From CAZYMF01 sp964648215 (GTDB lineage Bacteria > Desulfobacterota > Binatia > HRBIN30 > JACQVA1), in contig CAZYMF010000129.1 in NCBI GenBank assembly GCA_964648215.1, forward strand, positions 1 through 13,568: a stretch of 13,568 nucleotides of DNA. Reading direction: 5' to 3'. Positions 1-8,189 of this stretch are shown in pieces. Every line of letters begins with the position of its first letter. Within the stretch, counting starts at the first letter, position 1. Under the pieces are notes generated by a model. It saw nothing but the letters and a program-made list of their open reading frames with translations, was not told the DNA's origin and ran no database searches. The position numbers and the translations under genes are program-made.

Positions 1-1137
<1,137 letters not shown>

Positions 1138-1175
1138 AGCGACTCCGGGGCTCGGCGCGCGGGAGCCGGCTCATC

Positions 1176-1547
1176 CTACTTCGCTTCGGATTGCTCGCTC
1201 TTCCCGCTGTCGTCCTCACCGCCCTTGAAGCCCTTCTTGATATCGCGGCCGACACCGCGACCGACGCCGGCCGTTCCCAGACCGACGTCACGCGCACCGT
1301 CGCCGATCTTGGCGGCGCCCTTGAAGTCCTGCTTCGATTCCCTGCCGGTGAAGACGTCCTTGATTCCGCGTCCGATGGCGCGGAACCCCTCGCCCATCTC
1401 CTTGCCGCCCTGCTTGAACTTCTGGCCCCCGCCCTCGACCGTCTTGGGCACGGTCTCCTGGCTCCCGCCCGTCGTCGCGCCGTCCTCAGCTACGGCGATG
1501 CCGGCCAGCAGCAGAACGGCAGCCGCAATCGTTGCCAGCCGTTTCAT
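1176..1547 (-). CDS. Small exported glycine/lysine-rich protein of unknown function
   Basis: This is a 123-residue protein whose function I do not recognise. It starts with a clear Sec signal peptide: MKRL, a hydrophobic stretch to about residue 17, then a likely cleavage site after AVA (residues 18-20). The mature part is hydrophilic, rich in Gly, Lys and Glu, and contains loosely repeated Gly-spaced segments (GGKEMGEGFRAIGRGIKDVF around 47-66, then GLGTAGVGRGVGRDIKKGF around 89-107). These look like short amphipathic helices or glycine-zipper-like repeats. There is no cysteine in the mature part, so it is not a lipoprotein. The ATG at 1547 is preceded by GAGG about 5-6 bases upstream, which supports the start. 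Similar small exported proteins occur in delta-proteobacteria, from memory. It is transcribed in the same direction as the MFS gene, 91 bp downstream of it, with a hairpin in between, so co-transcription is uncertain. The signal peptide, the ribosome site and a residue composition unlike random GC-rich reading argue that it is real. Confidence 0.75.
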   Translation of the reverse strand: MKRLATIAAAVLLLAGIAVAEDGATTGGSQETVPKTVEGGGQKFKQGGKEMGEGFRAIGRGIKDVFTGRESKQDFKGAAKIGDGARDVGLGTAGVGRGVGRDIKKGFKGGEDDSGKSEQSEAK

Positions 1548-1603
1548 CTGTCCTCTACCCCTCCCATGATATTGACTGCCCGCGAGGCTGCAAGCCCAGC
1601 TGA

Positions 1604-1627
1604 TGGCATCGGGCTCTGTCCGGTGCC
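1604..1627. repeat. Short hairpin repeat 3' of the MFS gene
   Basis: The stem arms GGCATCGG (1605-1612) and CCGGTGCC (1620-1627) pair over 8 bp, with one G-T wobble, around a 7-base loop. The sequence is nearly identical (two differences in 23 bases) to the hairpin at 6986-7008 downstream of argC. It begins 11 bases after the stop of the minus-strand MFS gene and has no T-run, so it could be a 3' stabilising hairpin or small palindromic repeat rather than a standard terminator. Confidence 0.55.
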
Positions 1628-1638
1628 AACTTCTCCCG

Positions 1639-2916
1639 TTACGGCGCCGCGCCAGCCGAGCTCTCGCCGGCGCTCTCGACCTCCTCGAGCATGCTCGGCT
1701 CGTAGTCGCGGAAGGTGCGGGCGTAGAGGAACACGTAGGCCGTCTGCAGGACGGCCGCGACGAGGAACGGTGTCGTGAAGAACCCCATGTCGAGGAGATA
1801 GCCGGCTAGGCTGGGGCCCGCGGCGCGGGGGAGCTGCATCGAAACGGCGTTGACGCTGGTGGCCAGTCCGCGCCGCTCGTCGCGCACCAGCCCGACCGTC
1901 ATCGCCTGCCGCGCGCCCACCGAGGCGCGGTTGAACGCCGAGCGCAGCAGGTACACCAGCGCCGCCAGCCAGTAGACGGGCATCAACGGCAGCAGGACGA
2001 GCAGCCCGACGCCGGCCGCGCGCGACCAGACGACGGAACGGACAATCCCGAAGCTCTGCGTCAACCGGCCGGCGAGCAGCGCCGACAGGCCGGTGATCAG
2101 GAACGCCGCCGCCATCACCGGAGCAATCGCCCCCGGACCAACGTGGAAACGCAGCGCGAACCAGTAGGAGAGCAGTGGCCCGGTCAGACCGATGGCAAAG
2201 CCGTTGAATCCGTTGATCAGCATGAGCTGGCCGAGGATGCGGTTCTCACGGCGGCGGATGCGCCGATCGTGGCGGCGCTCCTCCGGATCGGTCGGCGGCT
2301 GCGGGCCGCGATAGTGCTCCCGCGCCCCGGCCAGCAGAAAGAGATTGCCGATCGCCGCCAGCCCGACGAGGGCAAACAGCGGCCGATACGCGAGCGCCGC
2401 GCCGAGCCAGGCACCCCAGAGCGACGGCAGGATGGCGAGCAAGGCCCCGATGCCCATGCCGAAGAAGCCGAGCGCCGCGTTGACGCTGTAGACCCAGCCG
2501 CGCCGCCGCGCCGCCACCGCCTCCGCCAGCCAGGCTTGCTCGGCCGGCGCGAACGGGCCGGCCGAGCCGTTGGCGCCGCGGCCAAAGCCGGCGACGATCG
2601 CCGCCATCGCCAACACCACCGGCCGCGCCGTGACCAAGACCGCCCCCGTGGCCAGCAGCGAGACGATCTCGTAGCCGATCAGGAACGGTCGGCGCCGCAG
2701 TCGATCGCTGCTGACGCCGACGAGCAGGCTCAAGGCGGCGCCGAACAGCCCGCCCGCCGTGAGCACCAGGCCGATCGCCACACCGCTCCAGCGCAGGGCG
2801 TGCAAATAGAGGGCGAAGTCCACCACCAGCGCCCCCTGTCCCACACTGCGCAGCGTTCGCATCAGGAGCAGCCGGCGCGTCGTCGGCTGGAGCTCCGCGA
2901 GCCCGGACCGGACCAT
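1639..2916 (-). CDS. Major facilitator superfamily (MFS) transporter
   Basis: This is a 425-residue inner-membrane protein with about 12 hydrophobic segments, the usual MFS length. The cytoplasmic loop 2-3 signature is visible as GVSSDRLRRRPFL (residues 67-79), matching G-x3-D-R-x-G-R-R loosely. A second-half motif (GLATSVNAVSMQLPRAAGP) resembles drug/sugar efflux permeases. A long charged loop, DPEERRHDRRIRRRENR, separates the two six-helix halves, and the tail is short and acidic. The substrate cannot be read from the sequence. ATG at 2916 is used because it gives the full first helix. No strong Shine-Dalgarno is visible, and Met19 is an alternative that would shorten the cytoplasmic lead. 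The gene diverges from aroC across a 492-bp intergenic region. The long plus-strand open frame overlapping it (from 2143) is a codon-phase shadow. Confidence 0.93.
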   Translation of the reverse strand: MVRSGLAELQPTTRRLLLMRTLRSVGQGALVVDFALYLHALRWSGVAIGLVLTAGGLFGAALSLLVGVSSDRLRRRPFLIGYEIVSLLATGAVLVTARPVVLAMAAIVAGFGRGANGSAGPFAPAEQAWLAEAVAARRRGWVYSVNAALGFFGMGIGALLAILPSLWGAWLGAALAYRPLFALVGLAAIGNLFLLAGAREHYRGPQPPTDPEERRHDRRIRRRENRILGQLMLINGFNGFAIGLTGPLLSYWFALRFHVGPGAIAPVMAAAFLITGLSALLAGRLTQSFGIVRSVVWSRAAGVGLLVLLPLMPVYWLAALVYLLRSAFNRASVGARQAMTVGLVRDERRGLATSVNAVSMQLPRAAGPSLAGYLLDMGFFTTPFLVAAVLQTAYVFLYARTFRDYEPSMLEEVESAGESSAGAAP

Positions 2917-3013
2917 CGGCCCACTCTGCCACGTTCGTCGCAGAAAATCCTCGCTGCGAAGTTCTTCCGCGTCGTCACGGGCGTGGACACCTCCCGGCGT
3001 CTTTCCTCGAGCA

Positions 3014-3055
3014 TGGGCCGGTTGTTCATTCCCCGTTTCCTGTTCCCTGCTTCGA
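3014..3055 (+). repeat. CCGTTTCCTG-type dispersed sequence, copy 1
   Basis: This contains GCCGGTTG, then CCCCGTTTCCTG, then CCCTGCTTC, similar to the reverse complement of 9201-9242 (CCGGTTTTCCGTTTCCTG followed by CTTCTCATTGG). The match is by eye and of moderate quality, so this could be a degenerate intergenic repeat or chance in pyrimidine-rich sequence. Confidence 0.3.
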
Positions 3056-3109
3056 AAATCGGCTGGTTAACTGTCGGCCTGGCGGCCCGCAGCTTCCCGA
3101 CGACCGTGG

Positions 3110-3270
3110 GTTCCTTCTCCCGGATGGGAGAAGGTCAGGATGAGGGGGATGAAATCAATGGCGAAGCCCACCGAGTAGATGCGCCGCCTCTCGCACACCA
3201 CCGTCTCCGGCGCGATCGAATCCCCCTCACCTTGATCCTCTCCCAGCCGGGAGAGGAAACCCTTCAAGAT
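3110..3270 (+). repeat. REPIN/MITE-like palindromic element, copy A
   Basis: The 161-bp element is bounded by GTTCC and CAAGAT. At each end is a palindromic unit in inverted orientation: left TTCTCCC-GGAT-GGGAGAA, followed by the tract GATGAGGGGGAT, and right CTCTCCC-AGCC-GGGAGAG, preceded by ATCCCCCTCAC. The first 46 bases are identical to copy C (12089 onward). The middle is strongly diverged from copies B and C apart from GGCGAAGCC, and the copy is 13 bp shorter. Two REP-like units facing each other around a variable core is the layout of REPINs, which are moved in trans by RAYT (Y1 tyrosine) transposases. No transposase is present here. It begins 193 bp upstream of the MFS start and ends 138 bp upstream of aroC. 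Confidence 0.85.
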
Positions 3271-3326
3271 AGGTTCTCCCCTGAGTCCGCACCGCCGGCC
3301 ATCTTCATGCCTCTCGGACGAAGCCA

Positions 3327-3359
3327 CCGGCTTCCGGTTGCCCGTTTCTCATTGGGCTC
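3327..3359 (+). repeat. CCGTTTCCTG-type dispersed sequence, copy 2
   Basis: The stretch runs CCGG, CCGGTT, CCGTTT, CTCATTGG, GCTC in the same order as the reverse complement of 9201-9242, with one gap of about six bases and few mismatches. It lies 50 bp upstream of aroC. Conservation in two unrelated intergenic regions suggests a dispersed repeat rather than a shared operator, but the sample is small. Confidence 0.4.
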
Positions 3360-3408
3360 CGTTCCGCGCGCTTGTCGCCCCGCGCGCGCTCGCCTAGACT
3401 ACGCCGCA

Positions 3409-4491
3409 ATGGCCTCGAGCTTCGGACACCTCTTTCGCATCAGCACCTTCGGCGAGTCGCACGGCGGCGGTGTCGGCGTCGTCGTCGACGGCTGCCCGCC
3501 GCGCCTGCCCATCACGGTCGAGGAGATCCAGCGCGATCTCGATCGCCGCCGTCCCGGACAGAGCAAGATCACCCCGCCGCGGGACGAGCCGGACAGGGCG
3601 GAGATCCTCTCCGGCGTGTTCGAAGGCCAGACCCTGGGCTCGCCGATCGCCATCCTGGTGCGCAACACCGACGCGCGCCCCGAAGCCTACCGCGATTTCA
3701 AGGACACCTACCGGCCCTCGCACGCCGACTACACCTACGAGGCCAAGTACGGCATCCGCAACTGGCAGGGCGGCGGCCGCGCCTCGGCGCGCGAGACCAT
3801 CGGCCGCGTCGCCGCCGGCGCCATCGCGCGCAAGCTGCTCGCCACCACCGCGAAGGTGGAAGTGCTGGCCTACGTCAAGCAGGTCTACACCATCGCCGCC
3901 GAGATCGACTCGTCGAGCGTCACCCTCGCCGACGTCGAGGGCAACATCGTCCGCTGCCCCGACGCAAAGGCTTCCGAAACCATGGTCGCCCGTATCGACG
4001 AGGCGCGCCGCGCCGGCGACTCGCTCGGCGGCATCGTCGAGTGCGTCTGCCGCAACGTTCCGCCCGGCCTCGGCGAGCCGGTGTTCGACCGGCTCGAGGC
4101 CGACCTCGCCCGCGGCGTGATGTCGCTCCCCGCCTCGAAGGGGTTCGAGATCGGCAGCGGCTTCGCCGGCAGCACGCAGCTCACCGGCATCGAGCACAAC
4201 GATCCGTTCACCATCGACGGCGGACGCGTGCGCACGATGAGCAATCGCTCCGGCGGCGTCCAGGGCGGCATCAGCAACGGGGAGAACCTCGTCTTTCGCG
4301 TCGCCTTCAAGCCGACGGCGACGATTCGCCAGGCGCAGGAGACCGTCAACCGAGCCGGCGAGCACGTCACGCTCGAGGCCAAGGGCCGTCACGATCCGTG
4401 CGTCCTGCCGCGCGCGGTTCCCATGGTCGAGGCCATGGCCTGTCTGGTCCTCGCCGATCACCTGCTGCGCCAGCGCGGCCAGTGCGGCTGA
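3409..4491 (+). CDS. aroC: Chorismate synthase
   Basis: This enzyme catalyses the last shikimate-pathway step, 5-enolpyruvylshikimate-3-phosphate to chorismate, in the cytosol with reduced FMN. The 360 residues match the family. All three family signatures are present: GESHGGG (15-21, with His17), GGGRASARETIGRVAAGA (121-138) and RSGGVQGGISNG (280-291). The second catalytic histidine lies in PSHADYTY (His105). The conserved end GRHDPCVLPRAVPMVEAM (326-343) is also intact. ATG at 3409 is chosen because MASSFGHLFRISTFGESHG aligns with the family N-terminus. The reading frame is open far upstream but that part is not protein-like. The gene has no clear Shine-Dalgarno. The next gene starts 309 bp later, across repeat copy B, so it is probably a separate transcription unit. 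No other shikimate genes are nearby. Confidence 0.98.
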   Translation: MASSFGHLFRISTFGESHGGGVGVVVDGCPPRLPITVEEIQRDLDRRRPGQSKITPPRDEPDRAEILSGVFEGQTLGSPIAILVRNTDARPEAYRDFKDTYRPSHADYTYEAKYGIRNWQGGGRASARETIGRVAAGAIARKLLATTAKVEVLAYVKQVYTIAAEIDSSSVTLADVEGNIVRCPDAKASETMVARIDEARRAGDSLGGIVECVCRNVPPGLGEPVFDRLEADLARGVMSLPASKGFEIGSGFAGSTQLTGIEHNDPFTIDGGRVRTMSNRSGGVQGGISNGENLVFRVAFKPTATIRQAQETVNRAGEHVTLEAKGRHDPCVLPRAVPMVEAMACLVLADHLLRQRGQCG

Positions 4492-4550
4492 GCGGCATGG
4501 CTCCTTCGCGCGACACGACAGATTGCTGCTTTGCCGAAATAGGACGACGT

Positions 4551-4748
4551 ATCTTGCTAGGCTTCCTCTCCCGGATGGGAGAGGAACGAGGTGAGGGGGA
4601 TTGAACGATGCCGAAGGCCACCCTGGCCGATCTCTGTCGCGCGATGGCCAGACAAACGAGGATCGGCTTCGCCGTTCAATTTCATCCCCCTCATCCTGAC
4701 CCCTTCGACGCAGCTCAGGACAGGCTTCTCCCATCCGGGAGAAGGAAC
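4551..4748 (-). repeat. REPIN/MITE-like palindromic element, copy B (interrupted)
   Basis: This is the same element as copy C in the opposite orientation. It fills most of the 309-bp gap between aroC and the serine hydrolase gene. After removing the nested 24-bp insertion (4701-4724) it is 174 bp, exactly the length of copy C, with about 17 differences by eye (roughly 90% identity) including the whole core. It begins ATCTTG and ends GGAAC on the plus strand. The terminal hairpins are CTCTCCC-GGAT-GGGAGAG (near 4566) and TTCTCCC-ATCC-GGGAGAA (near 4726). Neither hairpin is followed by a T-run, so an intrinsic terminator role for aroC is unlikely, though transcript-end protection is possible. 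Confidence 0.9.
4701..4724 (+). repeat. Nested 24-bp repeat inserted in element copy B
   Basis: Comparison with copies A and C, where GGGAGAAG is followed directly by GTCAGGATG, shows 24 extra bases in copy B at exactly this junction. On the plus strand they start CCCTTCGACGCAGC and end TCAGGACAGG. This resembles a short CTTCGAC...GCTCAGG...CAGG repeat that I recall being dispersed in many bacterial genomes (memory, not a search). No obvious target duplication flanks it beyond one or two ambiguous bases. It postdates the copy of the host element it sits in. Confidence 0.75.
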
Positions 4749-4800
4749 TCCGGTCCGATACGCCCTGACATTTTCCCCAACGGGTACTGAGGAGACGATC

Positions 4801-5964
4801 ATGAAGCTCGCCAATCCGAAAGAACTGGGATTCGCTCCCGACCGCCTCGAGCGGCTGCCGCAGGTCATCCAACGCGACATCGACGAAGAGCGCTACGACG
4901 GCTGCGAGCTCGTCGTCGGCCGGCGCGGCAAGCTCGTCTTCCACGAGTCCTTCGGCTACGCCGAGCGCGCCTCGCGCCGTCCCGTCGACAAGGGCCAGGT
5001 CTTCGTCTCGATGTCCGTCGGCAAGCAGTTCACCGTCGCGCTGGTGCTCAATCGCATCGAGCGCGGCGACTTCGCCTTCACCACCCGGGTGGCCGACGTC
5101 ATCCCCGAGTTCGGCTGCCGCGGCAAGGAGGCGATCAACATCGCCCACCTGCTCACGCACACCAGCGGCCTGCCGATGCTGCTGCCGCCAATGCCCCCGG
5201 AGCTCGCCGGCAATCTCGAGGCCGTCGTCGCCGGCACGTCCGCCTGCCTGCTCGAATCGCAGCCCGGCACGCGTGTGATGTACGCCATCCTGGTCGCCCA
5301 CGCGATTCTGGCCGAGATGGTGCGGCGCGTCGACGGCGGCAAGCGCCCCTACCGCCAAATCATCGCCGAGGACCTCTTCGGCCCTCTCGGCATGGCGCAC
5401 ACTTCCCTCGGCCTGCGGCCCGATCTCGCCAAGCGCATGGCGCCGGTGGTGGTGCGCGACCGCCGTCCGGGTTTGCTCGACGCCACCTTCCTCGAGGCCA
5501 TGGGGCAGCTCCTCGCCGAGGACACCGAGATTCCCGCCGGCGGCTACGTCTCCACCGCGCCCGACCTCCACCTGTTCGCCGAGATGCTGCGCAACGGCGG
5601 CGAGCTGAACGGCCATCGCGTCCTCTCTCCGGCCATGATCGAGGCGGTGCAGGTCAATCGCACGGGCGACAAGCCCAACAGCCTGTGGGACTACACCCAG
5701 TCGGCACGCAACTGGGCTCCCTTTCCCGCCAACCTCGGCCTCGGCTTCTTCCTCCGCGGCGAAGGCATGCACCCGACACCGTTCGGCACCCTGGCTTCCC
5801 CCCGCACCTTCGGCGGCTTCGGCGCCGGCTCGACCGCCTTCTGGATCGACCCGGTGCGCGACGTCTCCTACGCATTCATGTCGAGCGGCTTGATGGAAGA
5901 GTCCTACAGCCTCGAGCGCCACCAGAAGCTCGCCGACATCGTGCACTCGGCGATCATCGAGTGA
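4801..5964 (+). CDS. Class C beta-lactamase-like serine hydrolase (PF00144 family)
   Basis: This is a 387-residue protein of the beta-lactamase/transpeptidase-like family, which includes esterases, D-aminopeptidases and penicillin-binding-type enzymes. The catalytic S-x-x-K is S72-V-G-K75, in a hydrophobic helix start (VFVSMSVGKQFT). The family motif HLLTHTSGLP follows at 116-125. The Y-x-N motif position reads Y161-A-I, so the tyrosine is kept but the asparagine is lost. The third box (normally K/H-T/S-G) appears as FGGFGAGS late in the protein. There is no signal peptide, so it is probably cytosolic and an esterase or amidase rather than a resistance enzyme. The substrate cannot be predicted. 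ATG 4801 is supported by GAGGAG at 4789-4794, six bases upstream, although the frame is open back into repeat B. argC follows after 41 bp and may be co-transcribed. Confidence 0.93.
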   Translation: MKLANPKELGFAPDRLERLPQVIQRDIDEERYDGCELVVGRRGKLVFHESFGYAERASRRPVDKGQVFVSMSVGKQFTVALVLNRIERGDFAFTTRVADVIPEFGCRGKEAINIAHLLTHTSGLPMLLPPMPPELAGNLEAVVAGTSACLLESQPGTRVMYAILVAHAILAEMVRRVDGGKRPYRQIIAEDLFGPLGMAHTSLGLRPDLAKRMAPVVVRDRRPGLLDATFLEAMGQLLAEDTEIPAGGYVSTAPDLHLFAEMLRNGGELNGHRVLSPAMIEAVQVNRTGDKPNSLWDYTQSARNWAPFPANLGLGFFLRGEGMHPTPFGTLASPRTFGGFGAGSTAFWIDPVRDVSYAFMSSGLMEESYSLERHQKLADIVHSAIIE

Positions 5965-6005
5965 GAGACATCCGCGTCGGCTGACTGTTCTTTCCGCAGC
6001 AACGA

Positions 6006-6962
6006 ATGAAGCCAAAAATCTACATCGACGGCGAGGTCGGGACCACCGGCTTGCGCATCCGGGAGTGGCTCGGCGGGCGCGACGACATCGAGCTGCTGCA
6101 CGTCCCGCAGGCGCAGCGCAAGGAGCCGGAGGCGCGGCGCGAGCGCGTTCTCGCCGCGGACGTCAGCATCCTCTGTCTGCCCGACGACGCCGCCCGCGAA
6201 GCGGCGGCCTGGGTCGCGGGCACACGGGCGCGGCTGATCGACGCCAGCACCGCGCACCGCGTCGCGCCCGGCTGGGTCTTCGGCCTGCCGGAGCTGTGCC
6301 CGGCGCAACGCGATGCGATTCGGCGAGCGCAGCTGGTCTCGAACCCCGGCTGCTACTCCAGCGCCTTCATCTTGCTCACGCGCCCGCTGCTCGACCGCGG
6401 GCTGCTGTCACCGGACGTTGCCCCGTCGATTCACGCGCTCTCCGGCTACAGCGGCGGGGGCCGTTCGCTGATCCAGCGCTGGGAGGATCCCCAGCGTGGT
6501 CTCGCCGCCCTGCCCTACGAGGCGCCGTACGCGTACACGCGCGTGCACAAGCACATCCCCGAGATGATGCGCTACAGCGGCCTGCGCGTCGAGCCCCAGT
6601 TCCTGCCGGCGGTGGGCCCGTTCGCCTGCGGCATGCGCGTGCAGGTGGCGCTGCCGGCGACCAGCCTTCCGGCAGGCAGCAACGCAACGTCGCTCTGGAG
6701 CACGCTGAACGAATACTACGCCAACGAGCCCTTCGTGCGCGTCATGCCCCTGGCGCCGCCGCCCGAGCCCGACGAGAGCCTCTTCGATCCGCGCCGCTGT
6801 AACGGGACCAACCGCATCGAGCTGCACGTCATCGCGCATCCCTCCGGCCACGTCGTGCTGATCGCCCTGCTCGACAACCTCGGCAAGGGCGCTTCGGGCG
6901 TGGCGGTGCAGTCGCTCAACCTGATGCTCGGGTTGCCGGAGACGGCGGGCCTGCCGGCGTAG
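6006..6962 (+). CDS. argC: N-acetyl-gamma-glutamyl-phosphate reductase, type 2
   Basis: ArgC catalyses the NADPH-dependent reduction of N-acetyl-gamma-glutamyl phosphate to N-acetylglutamate semialdehyde, the third step of arginine biosynthesis, in the cytosol. At 318 residues it belongs to the shorter type 2 branch (type 1 is about 345). Visible features are the dinucleotide-binding start IDGEVGTTGLRI (near residues 7-18), the nucleophilic cysteine Cys116 in SNPGCYSS, SGYSGGGRSLI (146-156) and the histidine box VHKHIPEM (His183 region). The C-terminal DNLGKGASGVAVQSLNLM is the conserved family ending. ATG 6006 fits the family N-terminus (MKPKIYIDGE), but there is no strong Shine-Dalgarno. 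With a 41-bp gap to the hydrolase gene it may depend on its transcription. No other arg genes are in the window. A hairpin repeat lies 25 bp after the stop. Confidence 0.96.
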   Translation: MKPKIYIDGEVGTTGLRIREWLGGRDDIELLHVPQAQRKEPEARRERVLAADVSILCLPDDAAREAAAWVAGTRARLIDASTAHRVAPGWVFGLPELCPAQRDAIRRAQLVSNPGCYSSAFILLTRPLLDRGLLSPDVAPSIHALSGYSGGGRSLIQRWEDPQRGLAALPYEAPYAYTRVHKHIPEMMRYSGLRVEPQFLPAVGPFACGMRVQVALPATSLPAGSNATSLWSTLNEYYANEPFVRVMPLAPPPEPDESLFDPRRCNGTNRIELHVIAHPSGHVVLIALLDNLGKGASGVAVQSLNLMLGLPETAGLPA

Positions 6963-6985
6963 GCGGCCACGCCGGCCTCACCCGG

Positions 6986-7008
6986 TGGCACCGGGCTCCG
7001 TCCGGTGC
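6986..7008. repeat. Short hairpin repeat 3' of argC
   Basis: Perfect 7-bp stem GCACCGG (6988-6994) and CCGGTGC (7002-7008) around the loop GCTCCGT. It is nearly identical to 1604-1626 (21 of 23 bases), and the one difference inside a stem keeps pairing as a G-T wobble. It lies 3' of argC with no T-run after it. Confidence 0.55.
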
Positions 7009-7104
7009 AGGCTCATTGGTAGCAGGCGCCATCCCTTCACCACAGCGCGGCGGCCACCGAAAGGAATGGACGAATGCGGCGCGACGGAGTAAAGCAGGCG
7101 CCGC

Positions 7105-8175
7105 ATGCCACCGCTCCCCGACCATCTCCCCATCGTCAGTGCGCAGATGAAGAGCGACTACCGCTCGGTCTACGAAGAGCCCGAGCTCACCACTCCCGTC
7201 GACCTCTGCAATGCGCGCGGGGAACTCAACCCCACCGCCGTCGGCTGGTCGCGGGCGCCGCTCGTCCGCGCCAACCTCTCCGGGCACTGGCCGCGCAAGA
7301 AGCGCTGGAACTTCTGGAACTGGATCGCACCCAACTTCGTCTTGTCCGCCACGATCGCCGACATCGACTACGCCGCCTTCTGCGAGATCACCTTCACCGA
7401 CTTCGAGACCAAGCAAGCGGTGTCGGCCATGTCCTTCAAGCGGCCGGGGTCACTCGCGCTGCCCGAGCACGTCGAGCGCACGGTCGCCTTCAAGAGCAAG
7501 GCGATCGACTACAGCAATACGAACGACGGCGGCAACGGCAAGGTGACTCTGCGCGCCCAGGGGAAGGGCGAGACCATCGCCGCGGACTTCGTCGTCACCA
7601 AACCCCCCGGACACGAGAGCCTCAACATCGTCGTCCCCTGGTCGCAGAGCCGCTTCCAGCTCAACTCGAAGCACAACACTCTGCCCACCGCGGGAGAGAT
7701 CCGCATCGCGGACAAGCGCTACACCATGGACCCGAACGAGTGCCACGCGGTGCAGGATTTCGGCCGCGGCATGTGGCCCTACGTCTCCTTCTGGAACTGG
7801 GCGGTGGCCACCGGCGTGCAGGACGGCGTCCCGGTCGGCGTCAACATGGGCGCCAAGTGGACCACCGGCACGGGGATCAACGAGAACGGCCTGTGCATCG
7901 ACGGCCGGCTGCACAAGGTAATGGAAGACCTGGTCTGGAGCTACGACCCGAGCGACTGGATGCGGCCGTGGCACGTGCGCGCGCCGCACTCGGGGGCGAT
8001 TGATCTCACCTTCGAGCCGACGGTGTTGCGCTCTTCCCGCACGAACCTGGGGCTGATTCGCAGCGGCGGCGTGTGCTGCTTCGGCCGCTGGCACGGCACG
8101 ATCCGCTTCGACGGCCGCGAGCTGCCGATCCGTTCCCTCATCGGCTGGGCCGAAGAGTTCGACCACCGCTGGTGA
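7105..8175 (+). CDS. DUF2804 family protein
   Basis: The 356-residue protein matches the DUF2804 family as I remember it: an early PVDLCNARGELNP-type segment followed by GWSRAP (residues 31-52), the Trp-rich block KKRWNFWNW (65-73), SATIADIDYA (81-90), a central FGRGMWPYVSFWNWA, and the characteristic end GWAEEFDHRW (347-356). The family has no established function. The Trp-rich beta-strand-like pattern could fit a lipocalin-type binding fold, but this is a guess. There is no signal peptide and no membrane helix. The start is uncertain: ATG 7105 gives the longest frame, while Met15 (7147) lies closer to the conserved region, and neither has a good ribosome site. It ends 14 bp from the convergent GNAT gene. 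The 12-bp palindrome ACGCCGCGGCGT (8175-8186) overlaps its stop codon. Confidence 0.88.
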   Translation: MPPLPDHLPIVSAQMKSDYRSVYEEPELTTPVDLCNARGELNPTAVGWSRAPLVRANLSGHWPRKKRWNFWNWIAPNFVLSATIADIDYAAFCEITFTDFETKQAVSAMSFKRPGSLALPEHVERTVAFKSKAIDYSNTNDGGNGKVTLRAQGKGETIAADFVVTKPPGHESLNIVVPWSQSRFQLNSKHNTLPTAGEIRIADKRYTMDPNECHAVQDFGRGMWPYVSFWNWAVATGVQDGVPVGVNMGAKWTTGTGINENGLCIDGRLHKVMEDLVWSYDPSDWMRPWHVRAPHSGAIDLTFEPTVLRSSRTNLGLIRSGGVCCFGRWHGTIRFDGRELPIRSLIGWAEEFDHRW

Positions 8176-8189
8176 CGCCGCGGCGTGGC

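Larger units (their letters stand above)
2917..3408. other. Gene-free divergent intergenic region (MFS / aroC)
   Basis: These 492 bp lie between two divergently transcribed genes and must hold both promoters, but I see no convincing -35/-10 pair. The contents are repeat copy A at 3110-3270 and two stretches resembling a CCGTTTCCTG-type dispersed sequence (about 3014-3055 and 3327-3359). The base composition is less GC-biased than in the genes, and no frame shows a plausible protein start with a ribosome site. The plus-strand frame is open across it but reads as non-protein sequence until the aroC start. Confidence 0.7.

Noticed and set aside
1141..1172. Hairpin between ettA and the convergent small gene as a bidirectional terminator
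   Set aside because: The pairing around GGCTC/GAGCC is short and bulged, with no T-run on either strand.
3110..3270. Repeats as a CRISPR array
   Set aside because: There are only three copies, widely separated and in both orientations, with no regular spacer pattern and no cas genes.
2143..3408. A plus-strand frame continuous with aroC, as if a large N-terminal extension existed
   Set aside because: It is the antiphase of the MFS gene plus intergenic repeat sequence. The aroC product is full length from 3409.
4551..4748. Repeat hairpins as the intrinsic terminator of aroC
   Set aside because: The stems are not followed by T-runs, and copy A sits between divergent genes where no terminator is expected.
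3394..6015. An 873-codon minus-strand open frame opposite aroC and the hydrolase gene
   Set aside because: It runs through two conserved plus-strand genes and the repeat between them and has no recognisable motif, so it is a shadow frame.
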